A stretch of DNA of 64,000 nt from Diprion similis (GCF_021155765.1 NC_060115.1:3224001-3288000), one strand, 5' to 3'. Positions 1-28,500 are shown, counted from the stretch's first letter. The notes: generated by a model not told the origin, from the sequence alone. Made by a program: numbers and translations.

Positions 1-173
1 CGCAAAATTGCACCCAGTCCCAAAATTATCCTTGTTTACAGTAGGGGCTAGGCTTTTGAACGACTGTGGAAACCATCTGACAAATGATCGATGAATGGTT
101 ATCTATCGATAGCCCGTTTCTATCTGAGGCAGCGCAACCACTTTGGCAATATGGCTGCGCACCTCAGATAATC

Positions 174-14129
<13,956 letters not shown>

Positions 14130-16148
14130 CTTGCCTTGTTGAAGTTACACCTTGGTTCTGAAAGACAGGGTGATAATCCAATTCATTTGCAAGGAACAAA
14201 CAGAAGATTGATATATCCGTATGAACGAGCCTGTCGGCGGTTGAAAATTTATTGTTCCTAGGACTCATAATGCTCTTTGTTTTACTTTAATTTTGATCTT
14301 TATCACTTTATGTTGGTGAGCGAAATAGAGCAATATTGCAAAAACACGATATTTCATTGTGAAAAATAGGATTCTGTTACAAAAAAGCATAATTCTTCAA
14401 AAATGAAAAACAATCAATTATTTTTTAAGTTGCGATGTTATCGAAGAGTTGAACAAAGTTCAACCAGTTGAAGTCATATTGATAAGTGCCATTGATCAAT
14501 TATCTTCGTTGTCAAGCTTTCAAGATTTGAAATTAAATAATATAGAAGTGACAAAGGATTTTATAAACAAAGTTACAATCAGAATGTCTGATGTTATTTG
14601 AGAAACGGAATGCAAGTACATTTACTAGTATTAAGAATAAGTTGGGCCCTGGCTTTATGGCAGGGGAACATCTATTTTGTCTCTTAATCATTGCGCAATT
14701 TGAGCACAGCTGCTGAGCCAGCACTAGTACTTCAAGGTAGTAGCTCAATTTTTACATTTTATATAATTTTCTTTGTCTTCCGAAAGCGTATCGCCAACGG
14801 GAGAAAGGAGAAGAGAGAAAAGGTGAAAGAAGAAAAAGAATGACGAATTAAATGCTGGTACGGTTGTTGAAGCAGAAAAAAATTAATGGAATAATTTTAA
14901 GTTTGTTTTTATGCATTGAACGCGATCGCATTCACACGTTATGCGTAGGTGTACTATAACTCGGTAGAAGGTTGTTACGTGCGAGAGCAGAAAATAGATT
15001 CTTGTCACCACAACAAAGGCGATATTTTTGAAGCTTAGTTTTCTCAGCTGTTCCGCGATAAAATCTTTATTATTTATGCCAAAATTAAATCAGATCACAT
15101 ACGATTTGTACCGTGGTAGCAAAACTGTTACAGTTTTACTTACATTGGAGCGAAAGTTTCCACTCATCGTGCGAAGCGCAGCATCGTTCGTTCGTCCGTC
15201 CTTCCCAGTCCGTTCCGTCCAGGGTCTACTGCGTCATTTTGCAACTACTGACAGCTCTCTAGCTGGCAGCATCGATGTCACTACCACGTTCGACGACGAA
15301 CCAAGCTGAATTCAATCCGATATTTTTTAGTCTCTTATTCATATGATCACATAGGGTAAAGGCAAGATTTGAACAAGTTCACGTTAACGCTTACGTTCAA
15401 TGCACAAAATAATCACCAATCTTTCCGAACAGAGTCAAATCACCCATTCGAACGTTTCAGGCGAGGCTTACCTATTAATTGTACTCGACCAACGAAAACA
15501 ATAATCAGCTGATCCCGCCACAGACCATTCAGTCCACTGATCGCATTTCGAGCGTGTTTTACCGCAGACAGGCAATGTTGTTCTGCCCTTTTCTACTTTA
15601 TCTGTTAGAAAGAGACCACAGATCTACTGTTATCGACGAAACATATGTTATTTTCGTAATGGTTACCGCGGGTAATTTTTTTACAACTGTGCACTTACCG
15701 ACGTCTTTAGTCATCATTAATCACGACGGTCACGAATCACTTTGACCGCCTCGGTTTTAAAAGTGTTTCGGACTTTCAAATATTCGTTAAAAATTTAAGA
15801 TTATTTCTGAGAGTGCCTAGCGCATCAATCGAAAAATAGAAATGTCAAATGCTCAAAGAGTTTTCGAATGCAAATTAAAATCCCCTTCACCCATAACCAT
15901 AACAGAGATATTCAAGATTTAAATTGCGACTGTGCCATTAAATCGAGGAGCTAATTGAAAGACAAGAGTTTGTACCCGAACTGTCGAGATATTTACTTTG
16001 TATGTATGTGTATGAAAAAAAGATCAAACGAGGAAGTAAGAGTTCCTGCTTTACATCATCAATATCTGAATGTTTCCTGTGGTTCAACGACGTTGACGAT
16101 CCTCAGAGAAGTTATACCTATGAATAAACAATTCGATTTTTCAAAACA
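14130..16148. promoter_or_regulatory. Divergent rudhira/Ids promoter interval
   Basis: The two genes start head to head 2.0 kb apart. Upstream of the rudhira start, a 5' leader acceptor (tctttcag) ends at 14158 and a strong minus-strand donor (AG/GTAAGC) lies at 15466-15473. These imply a noncoding first exon ending near 15472 and a 1.3 kb 5' UTR intron. A C-rich, GTTCGTTC-bearing stretch at about 15180-15235 stands out from the AT-rich surroundings and is promoter-like. I see no clear TATA box. Frames in this interval look spurious. Confidence 0.5.
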
Positions 16149-18953
16149 ATGGAGAGTCGGCCTCGATATTCCATTCAACTTCGGCTGAGCACCTGGTTCA
16201 TTTTCATCAATTTCACAATATTCAAAGTGTTTGGAAAGCAAAATATTCTGATGATAGTAGTTGATGATTTGAGGCCATCACTCGGCTGTTACGGAGATCC
16301 TAACGCTGTTACACCAAACATTGACCTTTTGGCGAAGCGAGGCGTGCTGTTTACTCAAGCATTTGCTCAGGTACTAATGTTCTATATTCCTGAAATAGAA
16401 ATAATTGGATGAAACAGAAGAGATGTCACAGTTACCTAGTTTATGATTAATTTCAATTCCCATTCAAATTTCTCAGCAAGCGTTATGTGCCCCAAGCAGA
16501 AATTCTTTTTTAACCAGCCGGAGGCCAGACACACTCAAGCTTTATGACTTCTACAGTTATTGGCGGGATAAAATTGGAAATTTTTCTACTCTGCCTCAAC
16601 ATTTGAAAAGTCATGGTTATACTACCATGTCAATCGGAAAAGTCTTTCACCCGGGTAAATGTTTATTTCAAATCACCATAGCATACTTTTAGTTAAAAAA
16701 GTAAACTGATAAATTTCACATCTATTTTATTTATAGAAATGTTTTCATATAAATGGAATCTCATTTTCCATGTAGGATCAAGTTCCAATGGATCAGATGA
16801 TTCTCCATATTCCTGGTCTGAGAAACCATTTCATCCATACACAGATCGTTACAAAGATGCACAACTATGCCAAACTACTCCAAACTCAATACCTGCCCGC
16901 AATATCGTAATGCATTTCCTGTAATTTGTAAACAGTTATTGCAGCGAGTTTGGAAGTGTAGATCATTTCGCGCAGAAAGATTAATTGTTCAACGTTAAAT
17001 ATTGAAGTCCTTCGTATTTACATGTTGATAGGTCTGCCCTGTATATGTTCCTCATATGCCTAATGAAACACTACCAGATATAGAGACGTTGAGGGCAGCA
17101 AAATCATTTTTATTCAAACATCGTGGAGATAAGAGACCTTTCTTCCTTGCCGTTGGCTTTCAAAAACCTCACATTCCATTGAAATATCCCCGAAAATATC
17201 TTGGTTCGTAGAATTGTTTCTTTCTTCCACCATATTTACCATAATATGCATATGTATTATGTACATTATATTTTTTCTTGTGTGCAGAGCATCATCCACT
17301 AGAAAAGTTTGATGTACCTGATAACTACAAGTGGTCAGAGAATGTAAGTTACACAGCCTACAACCCTTGGCTGGATCTTCGAAAACGTGATGATGTAAAA
17401 AAACTGCTTCTCAAATTTCCATTTCAAAAAATACCACGTGCGTGTAATAATTTTTTGTTATTTTTTCTGCTATGCAAACGTCAGGAAACGAAAGATCGAA
17501 TAAACTCCAATATATGGTTTATAGGAGTTAGAATTGTGTGAATTTATTATAGGCGACTATGCAAAGTTGATTATCCAATCCTACTATGCTGCAGTAACTT
17601 ACATTGATGACTTGATTGGACTACTTCTGAAACAACTAGCTGTTTATAACATAGAGCGGTTCACATCGATAGTTCTTATATCTGATCATGGTAATTGTTT
17701 TTTCTACTTTTCAAACATGAACAATCTAGTTCTCAGCAGACTATATAAATTGATGAGAATTACATCTGATAATGAGTCATACTGTTAGTGGCTTCATCTT
17801 ATCCGATAGGCTGGTCACTGGGTGAACATGGGGAATGGGCAAAATACAGTAATTTTGAAGTAGCCCTGAGAGTTCCTGTTATAATTGCCATTCCTCAGGT
17901 GACGTTTGATCCATGGATTGAGAGCACCTATACAACAAAAAAATTTTCCCTAATCCAGAATTCAGACTGTAGTCCAAAGCTAGGATGCATTCAGAACAGG
18001 TAACATATAGTGCTGAGTAAAGAAATGTCCCACTTTGTATACATGCTATATTACTTATGAGCTCAGAGTAAGGTTTAATTAAATATCGATTAGAAATTAA
18101 CAAACGAAAACCTTTATGTTTTGTTTTGCATCGCTGAAGGCATCAGAAGAAGGGCTATGTTATATCAGATGCTATGATAGAATTGGTAGATATTTTTCCG
18201 ACAATAGCTGACTTAACAAATCTGCCAATACCATTATGCATCGATGACAAGGATTACGAGTACAAGTACAAGAGTAACTCAACATCAATGTCTTCGAATC
18301 TTTGTAGTGAAGGTGTCAGCTTCTTACCTGTCATTTATGCAACTATGTACAAAAAGGTGCAAATGCCATGATTATTATTAATCTTTGATAGTTTGCTTAT
18401 ATGATTCACTATTCATTTGAAGCAGCTCATCTTTTGTGGGTACCCGATCAACAATTATTTATCAGCAAGATTGGACAGAGTGCCATAGCTTGCTAGGTTC
18501 CTGCAATAAAAAAAAAAACAAAACAAAAAAACAAAAACGGACAAAAGTAGAAAGCCCGCTGCTTGTTGATTACTTTGTCGATAGTTTTATGTCTTACAGA
18601 TCATTCCATGGAAGAAGGCTGTCTTTGGTCAATACCCTCGACCAGGTGTAATACCGACACGAAATCCAAACAGTGACGAACCACGTCTAAGAGAAATAAC
18701 TATTATGGGTTACACAATTCGAACAGCGGAATATCGGTACACTGCATGGGCTTCCTTCAACAGTAGCATTGTAAAAGCGGATTGGAGTGCGATCATTGCT
18801 GAAGAATTATATAATCACAAATTGGATTCTGAAGAAAATTTGAATTTATGTACTTTACCAGAATTTTCACGGATAAAAAATAAACTTAGGAAGCAGCTTA
18901 AAAATGGTTGGAGAAAAGCTCTACCTTACCGATATAAATATGGAGGTGAGTGA
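16149..18953 (+). CDS. Ids: Iduronate 2-sulfatase (with a one-base frame break in exon 2)
   Basis: This lysosomal enzyme removes the 2-O-sulfate of iduronate in heparan and dermatan sulfate. Exons (plus): 16149-16370, 16478-16654, 16776-16906, 17032-17203, 17288-17437, 17553-17690, 17810-17999, 18140-18356, 18600-18953. Start ATG at 16149 is followed by a signal-peptide-like segment (residues about 10-29). Metal-binding [14 protein letters not shown], the formylglycine motif CAPSR (Cys about 78), [17 protein letters not shown], and SDHG joined to [15 protein letters not shown] are all present, in family order. The last exon carries [16 protein letters not shown]. Exons total 1751 bases, one short of a whole frame: the CAPSR frame and the following [10 protein letters not shown] frame differ by one base at about 16500. 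This may be an assembly error, allele or pseudogenisation. Everything else looks intact (about 583 aa expected). Confidence 0.93.
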
Positions 18954-19549
18954 ATGACACACAAGAAATGTTTAAAATTAGTGGTTCCTTTGCGTGCGGA
19001 GCACTTGTGTCTAATGTCCCCACATTTTGCAAAATACATTGAATAAACAACCTAGGAAAGATCTACAGAAGGCGTGAGCTTTTATAACATCTATGACAGA
19101 GATATACATAATATGGAGAATACATTGGATTCTTGTGTGAGAATTTAATTTGCTTCACTCCGAATATTCGAATTATAAAGAGGTGGTCACTACGAATGGT
19201 ATTCATTTAGTATCATATTTGCTTGGAGGTACTACACTTACATCATGTAACAGTGAAGCAACGGTTGATTATTATTATTGTACTGAACTGTTTGAAATCG
19301 AATTAAAAAAAAAAATACCAAGATGATTAGTTTATTGCAATGAAATATTCAAGGAGTAATATGTGTACCTATAACCTGATATGGCGATATTCATTCACTT
19401 TCACCAGAATAATCGCCGTAACACAAAATAATGTTCGTATGAATGGTCAAAAATTTGATGTTGCATAGACAGATAGATCGACTGTCAAACTTTTGTTTCA
19501 TTCCTCGCGTTTGTAGCTACTTTTTCAAAAAAATTTGCTAGTTTTCAAA
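18954..19549. other. Convergent 3' UTR interval between Ids and XNP
   Basis: This short tail-to-tail interval holds the Ids AATAAA (19042) and a reverse-strand AATAAA at 19331-19336 that suits XNP, about 215 bases after its stop. No coding frame was recognised. Confidence 0.5.
19042..19047 (+). terminator. Poly(A) signal of Ids
   Basis: AATAAA on the plus strand lies about 90 bases after the Ids stop at 18953 and before the convergent XNP 3' end. Confidence 0.5.
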
Positions 19550-22500
19550 TCACTCCTCCTGTCTCTTACTGATTTCAGCTGGTGCTGAAACTGGGGGTGC
19601 TTGAACGGACGAAGATGGCGCTGTCCCAACTACTGACGTAGGTGTCGTTGGTACCTGAAAACAAGAACAGTTATGTTTAGTTGCAGTTGTTTATCATTAT
19701 TTATTACCGTATTGTTCCGAAAATAAGTAGAGGTTTTTTGTCGTTGACAACATCCGCAAAAATCATCGTCTTATACGTGAACCCGTATGTTATGTGCAAG
19801 TAACTAAGAAAAACACCCTGAAAAACTGTGTGAGAATTGAAGGTCGTCTTATACTCGGAACAATATGGTCATTACGAGCAGTACAGAATATATGATTAAT
19901 TAAAGGCAGGTATATACTAAGGGAAAGTAATAAAAGATGATAAAGCAATGGTTGTTTGACGTAAATGGAATGGAATTAATAAATACAAAAATTTTACCTC
20001 TATAACATCGTTGTCGTCTATGTGTAAATCGACTACTGGCGGTGGTCTTGTCACAGGGGTGGAAGTACCTATTCTGACATTGCCATATTGTTTGGCATAG
20101 TTTGCTTGTTGATCACGTTGCATGAGTAGCTGTTGTTGTTTTTGTTGCTGTTGTTGTAAGGCATATTGTTGCTGCGCTGGGATCTATCCACAAGAAAAAC
20201 GATAGATTATTGACTCACAGCCTTTAAACTCAAGGATTCATTTTGATTTCTTGCTTACTTACCATCATGGTTGAGTCACCATAGCTTGTTGTCCCAAGGT
20301 TGCTCACAGTTGGGTAACGGAAGTTCTGTGACAATACAAACAGTTTATAAACTTATCAAACTATGACAGTAGTAATTTTGAAGGAAATCTCCCACTTACA
20401 GTTGCTGCTAAGTGTTGTTGTCTGATGGTTTCGCTCTCAAAGTATGAATACATCTCCATAATCGCACGTGCTGTCATGGCTGACTGAGCTTCCGGAGTCT
20501 CATTTGGATACTAGACGTAAACGAGTGATTGCATTATAATCTGTTAAAGCTATATAATCTATAAAAGTTGGCTCATTAATTATCTCGTGATTTATATCAA
20601 ACACTCTGCACCTGATTGTGCCATCTCAACGGTAACTAAATGGTAATAATCATTCGTTGATGATTATTAGTTAGGAAAATTAGTTTGATATTCGACAATT
20701 ATTCTTACATCTTTTCGAATCAGAGCTTGTAGATTTTCAATATTAATTCCCGAATACATTGCTCGGTTAGCAACCTCGGCTGGATTTAAACGAAGCATGT
20801 CATTGTACTGCTGTTGCAGAAGTAGATTTTGATTGTGGGGGTTGCGCATCAACACCTTTCGTCCTGTACGTTCATCTTCATACTCTTTCCATGCTTCCTT
20901 GCGCTCCTCCTCATCTAACTCTTCTTCTGCCTGTAACATGAAGTTTTTCTTTCCATATTTTCTTAAATCATCACATGAAACTCTTCCTCGTTGTTCACTA
21001 TTCATCCAGAAATGCTTGGTGTCAATGGTGGAGGACACTGCACTATTTCCCAACACAATTCGTCATGGGCCGTCACTGTCAGCGCTGACAAGCGTAAAGT
21101 GGCTGATTGTGAGGGGAAAGTAGTTGCAGGATAGAGCGCCTCACCGCAGGGACTGGTCAAATAAAAAATCTTGACCATTATTATAGGTATGTATGTACGT
21201 TTACAATCCAAATTCAATAATGGAAATGCAGAGACGTATTCACCATCTGATATCTAGCTGTGATCCCTGGAATTCGGGTCAAAGGTCCTGAACCATGTGG
21301 TCTTACCTTATTTTCCAATAGAGAATCGTGTTCATGGAACGTTTCTATCCTGTCTTCATATTTTCGAAAAATTTCTGCCAATAATCTGTCCTTTGGCAAG
21401 TTAAGTGTAGGCTTGTCTTTATTAGTTTTAGGTTCGAATTCATATAATTCATCTAAGTCGTGGTTACTGTAATGTCGTTCAATTTGTTGTTCATCGACCA
21501 CCCGGCAAGACAGAGAGAGCTTTGTCACCTGTCTATTGTAAATTTTTTCTTCCATAGTACCCTGGGCCAAGAACCGATATACATAACAAGGCTTTTTCTG
21601 CCCAAATCTGTTTCAAAATTGAACGATAAAATATTATATAAATTATACTGTGATGTGAATAGTGAATTTAACTATAGAAAAAAATTCTCAACTTTAGCCA
21701 AATAGTTGCTTAATTTTTTCAGTATCGAAAGTAATCACTGATTAACAATCAACTGTTTTACTGACGTTTTGGCTGAAAAACAGAACGAATGTCAGCAACC
21801 CTATCAGAAAAAAAAACCTGTGGTATTTTATTTTTCACGATCTTTAGGTACTATTGCAGTACCGAACCTTGCAGTTATTCCTTAGGAAACTACGAAGAGT
21901 GGTATTTTACGCAACACCTACTTGCTGATAAACCGCAGAAACAATATGTTTTTGCATAGTTGTCCACCTGAGTTGCCAAACTTTTCGCAGTTTATCCACC
22001 TCGTATCTGTGGAAGCAGTTGTAGAGTGAAACACCAATGCAATGCAAGATTCAGTACTGCAATGGTACCTAAGAATCCTATCAAATAAAATACCACAAGT
22101 GCTTTCTTTTCTGGTGAGGTTTCTGACATTAGTTATATTTCTGGTAAATTGCAGAGAAATTGACAGTTCTCGACCCAACTGCTGTTACATTTGACGACTG
22201 TTGACCTTTTGTACCTGGACATGACCTGTTCCTAATTTTTTCTTCCATTCGTTTTTTCTTTCTCTCATCTATTACAATGTAAATACTCAATTTGAATTTT
22301 GGTAAAGGAATATTGTTTCTTTCTTTCTGTTTTCATCTTGTAATTTATACCTGTTTTCTCTATTATACAGAATAATTTATTGGTTCTCTTTATGCAAATA
22401 AACATTTAGCTCTGTGAAGCCCCTCCCCCAAGCCGAAACGTCAGTAAAACAATTGTCGGTTTTTTCAATGACCTTCGATACTAAAAACTTGAACCATTGT

Positions 22501-25500
22501 AAACATAATTGCACGAGTCTCACCTGTATATTCTGAATATGCTCTGTACATCGTGCGAAGGGTTCCAGCTAGCATCAAATATAATGACTCTGTTAGCAGC
22601 AGTTAAATTGATTCCGAGTCCGCCAGCTCTAGTAGATATCAAAAATAATCTGGCCCTGCTATTCTTAGGGTTGTTAAAAATTTTACAATATTGACTTCTA
22701 TTTTCGGGTGCCGTTTGACCGTCGAGTCGAAAATAGTCTAAGCCCAGAGACCAGCTTCCAGTATGGCCGTCAATAAGCTCACTACACGTTCCTCTTTGAG
22801 TTTCATCGTCAATTTTATTGAGGAATTCTTCTATCAAGGATAGTGCGTACAATGACTGGGAGAAAACTAAGCTGCAAGGCAAAACAAAGATAAATAGGTA
22901 AATTCACGAATACAGGGTTAAGGTCGTACACATCGCACCGTGGTGACAAGGGTGACACAGCTTAAAAATTAGCATTTTCGAGTTGGCACCGTATATGCAA
23001 AGTTCGACTCTATAAGCTTGAAAAGTGACATTTCTGTAATTGAAAAGTTGGCGATCCCAGAGTAGAGAACAATAGATAACTTCCATAAGCATATAAGGCT
23101 TTTACTCATAGCTATTTGCTTCTACTAAAAGACCCCAATTTTTGAGTTGCATCACCCTCCACCCCATGGTGCGATATGTATACCTTAGAGAAGTCGATTG
23201 TGATCCCCTTTGATTTAGGCATCGGCATAATGGCAGCGGCGTAACCAACCAATGAGGCGTGTGTTACTCTAAAAATTAGGGGGATCAGAATTGACTGTAT
23301 ACAAATACCTACATAGGTTGATTCTGAAACTCAAGTAGTGTCTAGGATTATGGATAGGGATTCAAGTTGGTATTGCAGTACAAATCAATAGCGCCATTAC
23401 CTCTTGCCACTACTGGTCTGCAGTACAATATCAACCTAAATTGAAACCCTAGTTGCTACTTCCGTTTCAGAATCAACTCACGCAGGTGTACATACAGTGA
23501 CCGGAATTAATATTTGCAAGTTAAGATTTGATATTGAGACCTTTCATATCTCTAAGCCAAGCTGTTGCCGGGTTCACGGATGTTTCTTAGGTAGCCTTTG
23601 ATCGGACCTAGGAAATGCATACATGCAAAACTCCTCAGCACCAAGTCAGACCCTTCAAGAACTTTTCCGGCTCACCGTATTGTGCATAAATACTGCCTAT
23701 TATTCATCCAGAATGTTTCAAGTTTTGATAACACTGCAATAGCATCCTGAACGACAACTCTATACATACACTTTATCTCCAATTTGCTCGCACTCCTTCA
23801 AAATAGCAAACAATAGAACCAATTTGGAAGATATCTTCATATCCTCGAAGTGTTCAGGCTCTATAAATTGACTCCACCATTCACCAGCCTGTGGTGCGTC
23901 CTCGTCATCGGAATTGATCGTGATTTCGTCTAGAGAACGAGCAAGTAATAAATTGATTAGATTTTGTATTATTCATCAAAATCTCATTTTAACATAAAGT
24001 CGCATCCAAATTACAATGTCATCGATTCAATTCCGACATTTTTAATCAAATTATACCCAGATTCCAAAATGGAAATCACTGGACTCTCCATTAATCCTCA
24101 TCGTATCTTTATCTACAATGCCAAATGAATACTCATTTAAATAATCATATGCAGAGGGATCATTTTTCAACTTACCTAAAGGATTGGCCCTTGTACCACG
24201 CCTTGGCTTATCAGATTTCTCATCACTGGAACCATGAGTAGATTGTATGTCACTGTCAGAAGAGGTCGTTGATTTATCTTCACTTCCATCATCCAGAAAA
24301 TCCCTCAATGATCCCTCAGAATCGCTCGCTTCCATACGTTTCTTTTCATTAAGTTTTTCCACTTTCTCTGCATTCATACGCAAAACGATCGGGTGAGTCC
24401 ATATTCTTTGAAGTGATTGGAAGTCAGCGAATAAGGAAGTTCCTGCACCAACCTTTTTCCTATCAAAATATTATAAGAATGTATGCATTATTGTTGGTAG
24501 TCAAAATTTTGCGTGGATCTTGTAATAGCAGTTGGACACTGTTAGTGTGGCGGGGTAAAGAAATTTACCTTGAAAAATTTTCTAGGTAGTACTCGTACAA
24601 CTTGATTTGTATGTCTGCCAATCTGACAGTAATGACATACTCTTGCTTTGGTGGTAGAAACGGTGTTAGGACAGAGTAGTCAAATCTTTGAACACTTCCC
24701 TCCAACATTTTGTGTAGCACGTGAGCACGTTTTTTCATTAATTTCACATCATATTCAGTTGAATCTTCGAATTGTCCGTTTGTTATGGGATTGACAAATC
24801 TATTCAAGAATTCTTTCTTTGTACCAAGAAGATTCGGTTTCACAAACTGAACCATGCAGTGGTCTGCAATACACAAGCGTTTAAAAAAATGTCATGGGTT
24901 TTGAATAACACTATCAGTACTTGAAAAAATTTTTACATGTGTTGACAGAAAGCGATGCTGACAATTACTATAAAAACATTATTCCATATAAAATATTAGT
25001 AGGTACTTACATTCAACCAAATTATTCTGCAATGGTGTACCGGTAAGAACAATTCGTCGAAGGGTCTTAACTTTCCTCATAGCCTTACTCAGAGCTGTGT
25101 CCTCATTTTTGAGTAAATGACCTTCGTCGCAAACAATTAGATCAGGTCCGGGATCAACCAGACACTTTAAAATTCCCTCATGCATACTCTTGCGCATTTT
25201 CTTTGCTTTTTGGTTGCTCAAAATTCTGAACATTTCGTATCCGAGAATTATTACACCTCCGGTACGTTGCCACTTTTCTAATTGGCACCTTCTCTCAAAG
25301 TTTTTCTTCATTCTGAAAAGCATGATAAGGAACAGTTAAAATAGAGATCTTGTACATTTCGATGTTTGTACTTACTTGGTCATCTCGTAGACCCTGACAT
25401 CTTGTTCATTGTTAATATCACCCAACCATTTTTTGAACTCGTTAACCCAATTTAAGACAGTGCTCAATGGGCAGATAACCATAATTGTTTTGATACCAGT

Positions 25501-28500
25501 TTCGGGATGCGTAAGAAGAGTATGAGCAAGGGTCACAACTTGGAAAGTCTTTCCTAATCCCATACAATGGGCAACAATGCAGCCTGACCCCTTGGTAGAC
25601 TTTGTCCGTTCTAAAGATTCAAAGCATGCGTCCCACATGAACTTAATACCCTGTGCCTGGTGCGGTTTCAAACGTTTGACGAGATCTTCATGTACGCTGA
25701 TCAACTCCTTCTTTGTTTCTTCATCGAAGTCGAGTATCAATTTATCTACCTTTGCTTCACGAGCCAACTTTATTTCATACATCTCGTTATACTGAAAAGT
25801 AATAGAAATAATTCAAGAGAACTGGATACGGTAGACATGGTAAAATTAAGTCAAGTTCAAAATCTACACATACAGAGAAGTTGTAAAATTTACTAATGAA
25901 TAAAGTATTTGATTTATAATTTGATATGTACCGCAATAGTGGTAAATAATTGTACTTGGTTCTTTACCAACTGGAATCATCAACAAATTTAAAAAAAGTT
26001 TCTTATTTATTTTTTCTAATTAAATACTGTGACCTTCCTAACAAATATAAATCCATAATAAATTTTATTAGACAGATTTCCATTTTGAATTCTATTAGTC
26101 ATAAGTACTTTACATTAAAACTTGGAACTTAATTTTTGCAATAACTGCACCATACATCGTTCTGTAAACGGTCTTGGCGAGTAGGGTGAGTTAACAGAAG
26201 AATGCCAGGTCTGCATGGCCGATAGCCTCTTGTACAATGTGTGCGCATGCATACCTGGATCACTCTGAAGTTGATGTGTCAGACTGTGCTTGTAGATAGA
26301 AGTTGAAAAATATTAAGAGTACACTTTATCCACGTCTTCCAAAATTTATAAAAAAGTTGAACAGTTACGTATTGCCAACTTTTGAAGTCAATTCGATTGT
26401 ATCGGAATATTGCGAAATTTTCGCTGTTCTTTGATATAAATATGGAAATTGGTATTGCAGACTTACCAATTTTTGACGTTCTGCTATACGTTTTAATCTT
26501 TCCTCTTCTTCTTTACCAGCAATTTTCGTTACATCTGCCACCTGCTTATCCTTTAAAACTTTTCGAATATTTTTCCTGTGAAACTTTCCTGGTGCATCTT
26601 GCGAGTTTGTAGGCATGTCGCTATCGCTGTCAGAATCCATTTTCTTTATACGTTTCCTTTTTTGCTTTGTTCTGGTGGAGGATATGAAACAGTGTAAATT
26701 TTACATTCATAGCAAACAACTACTCTAAACAAGGATAATGAAGTGCAAACTGCAAACAGAATTGAATTTTACATCATCCAAATAATGGTAACTCAAAAGC
26801 AATAATGAGTAGCTAGACATATAGGTATGTTAAATCAATGTTAATATAGCTTAAGGATTACGGTTTTTCATCCGGTTCAGATTCTGAATCTGTGTCAGAG
26901 TTTTGCGTATTTCGTTTGGTAAATCTTTTTTTTCTCAGCTGGGCAAACATTACATCTGAATCTTCAGATTCAGACCCTGATTTCTTTTTTTTTTCGGTAG
27001 TATCGTCTCCGTTATCGTCGCTCAGGTCTGTTAATTTAACGGAATCTGAATCGGACCCTAACATTCTTCGTTTTGGCCTTTTCTGACGCTTAGTGATATC
27101 CTTTTCTTCTACATCCCTGAAAAAAATACGAATACATGGATTCATCCAATAAATTAAAGAAGGATTTTTGGTAAAGATGGAGTCACCCTCGTTTGCAGTC
27201 GAGGACGAATAATGGCACGAATACATTAGAATGACACTTTTTCCATTTAATTTACAGGTCGTACGATATACAGGGTCACTTATTCATTGTTGAATACTGA
27301 GTGGGACTGATGCAGCCATTTTACTCGGTGCCCGATTCTCACCCGAGTCTCGTATTCAGCAACGATTAAATGTCCTTCTATATCACAATTAACACCCTAT
27401 TTAAAAAATTATACCTCTTTTCATTTTCTTCTTTGAGTTGCGATTTACACCATTTCCTTTCCTCGCTGCTGCTGTCAGAATCTGTTAATCTCCAATTACG
27501 CTTAGCCAACAGATTTTTCATTTTCTGTAAAGACATATTTCTATTACAAGTTGAGTGTGAAGTACAAGTTGTCAGATTGAACGAAATTACCAAATAGCTT
27601 TAACAAAATACTAATGTACAGTGAAACTTCAGCTATACTATTTTCAAGGGATGTGGCAATATAGATCTAGAAGTGAGAATAAAGTTGAAGTGAAATACCA
27701 AAAGATTTTAAACCTTCGTAATTGTAAAATAAAAAATGTATGATTTCCAGTGGATTTTTAAACGAGAAACACGTACAAGTGCGAAACATATATAACGGAG
27801 GTTTCACTGTAGGTTGATCTCAACCCAGGTAGTTTGTGGTATTTCGTATACTTTACCCGCATCAATTATCAGTAAATGTAATTGTGTATTGTTTGCATGA
27901 AATGCCTCAAAGAGTTGACCTACTGTTTGTTCACGTTTTCCTTTGCTATCGGAATTATCAGTTTCTTGTGAGTCAGCATTTCCTTCGTTGGCTGTATTTT
28001 TTTTGCCCTTCTCTCCATCGGAATCATTCTTATGGTCACTCCCTGAATTTGCGGATTCTTCTACAAAGATAAATAATTTCTTGTATTTTATAAAGCATTA
28101 TATTTATGTTGCTTTGCGATACTCCTGATCAATGTCCAATCACCAATCACCAATGCTGGTGATGCAATAGAGTCCCCTGCTTGACTGACCACTGTATTTA
28201 TTAGTCCATATTTATAAAAAATTGTTTCATACATTAACGAATATGTAAAACGGTACTGCAACTTATGTTACACAGATGTCACATTTATAGCGCTTTCAGC
28301 CTGCACTGTTTCGCTATGCTGTGCTTTGTTCTGCTGCACTGGAATACAGCAGGACACAGCTAAACAATGCAGGCTGAAAATGCTAACAGAAACGGCAAAA
28401 TCAATATACTTACCACCCTCTATTTCGGTCTTCTTTTTCTTTTCCTTTTTTGTAGTTTGCAGTCTGTCATTATCCTCAACTACCTTCTCTTCTTCGTTCT

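Noticed and set aside
20931-21056. N-terminal extension of the XNP exon frame (MLGNSAVSS...)
   Set aside because: A good acceptor (gttacag) at 20931 and the family alignment start the exon at [10 protein letters not shown]; the extension is intron.
21918-22178. 86-codon minus ORF inside an XNP intron
   Set aside because: Lies within the inverted-repeat element and lacks transposase or reverse-transcriptase motifs.
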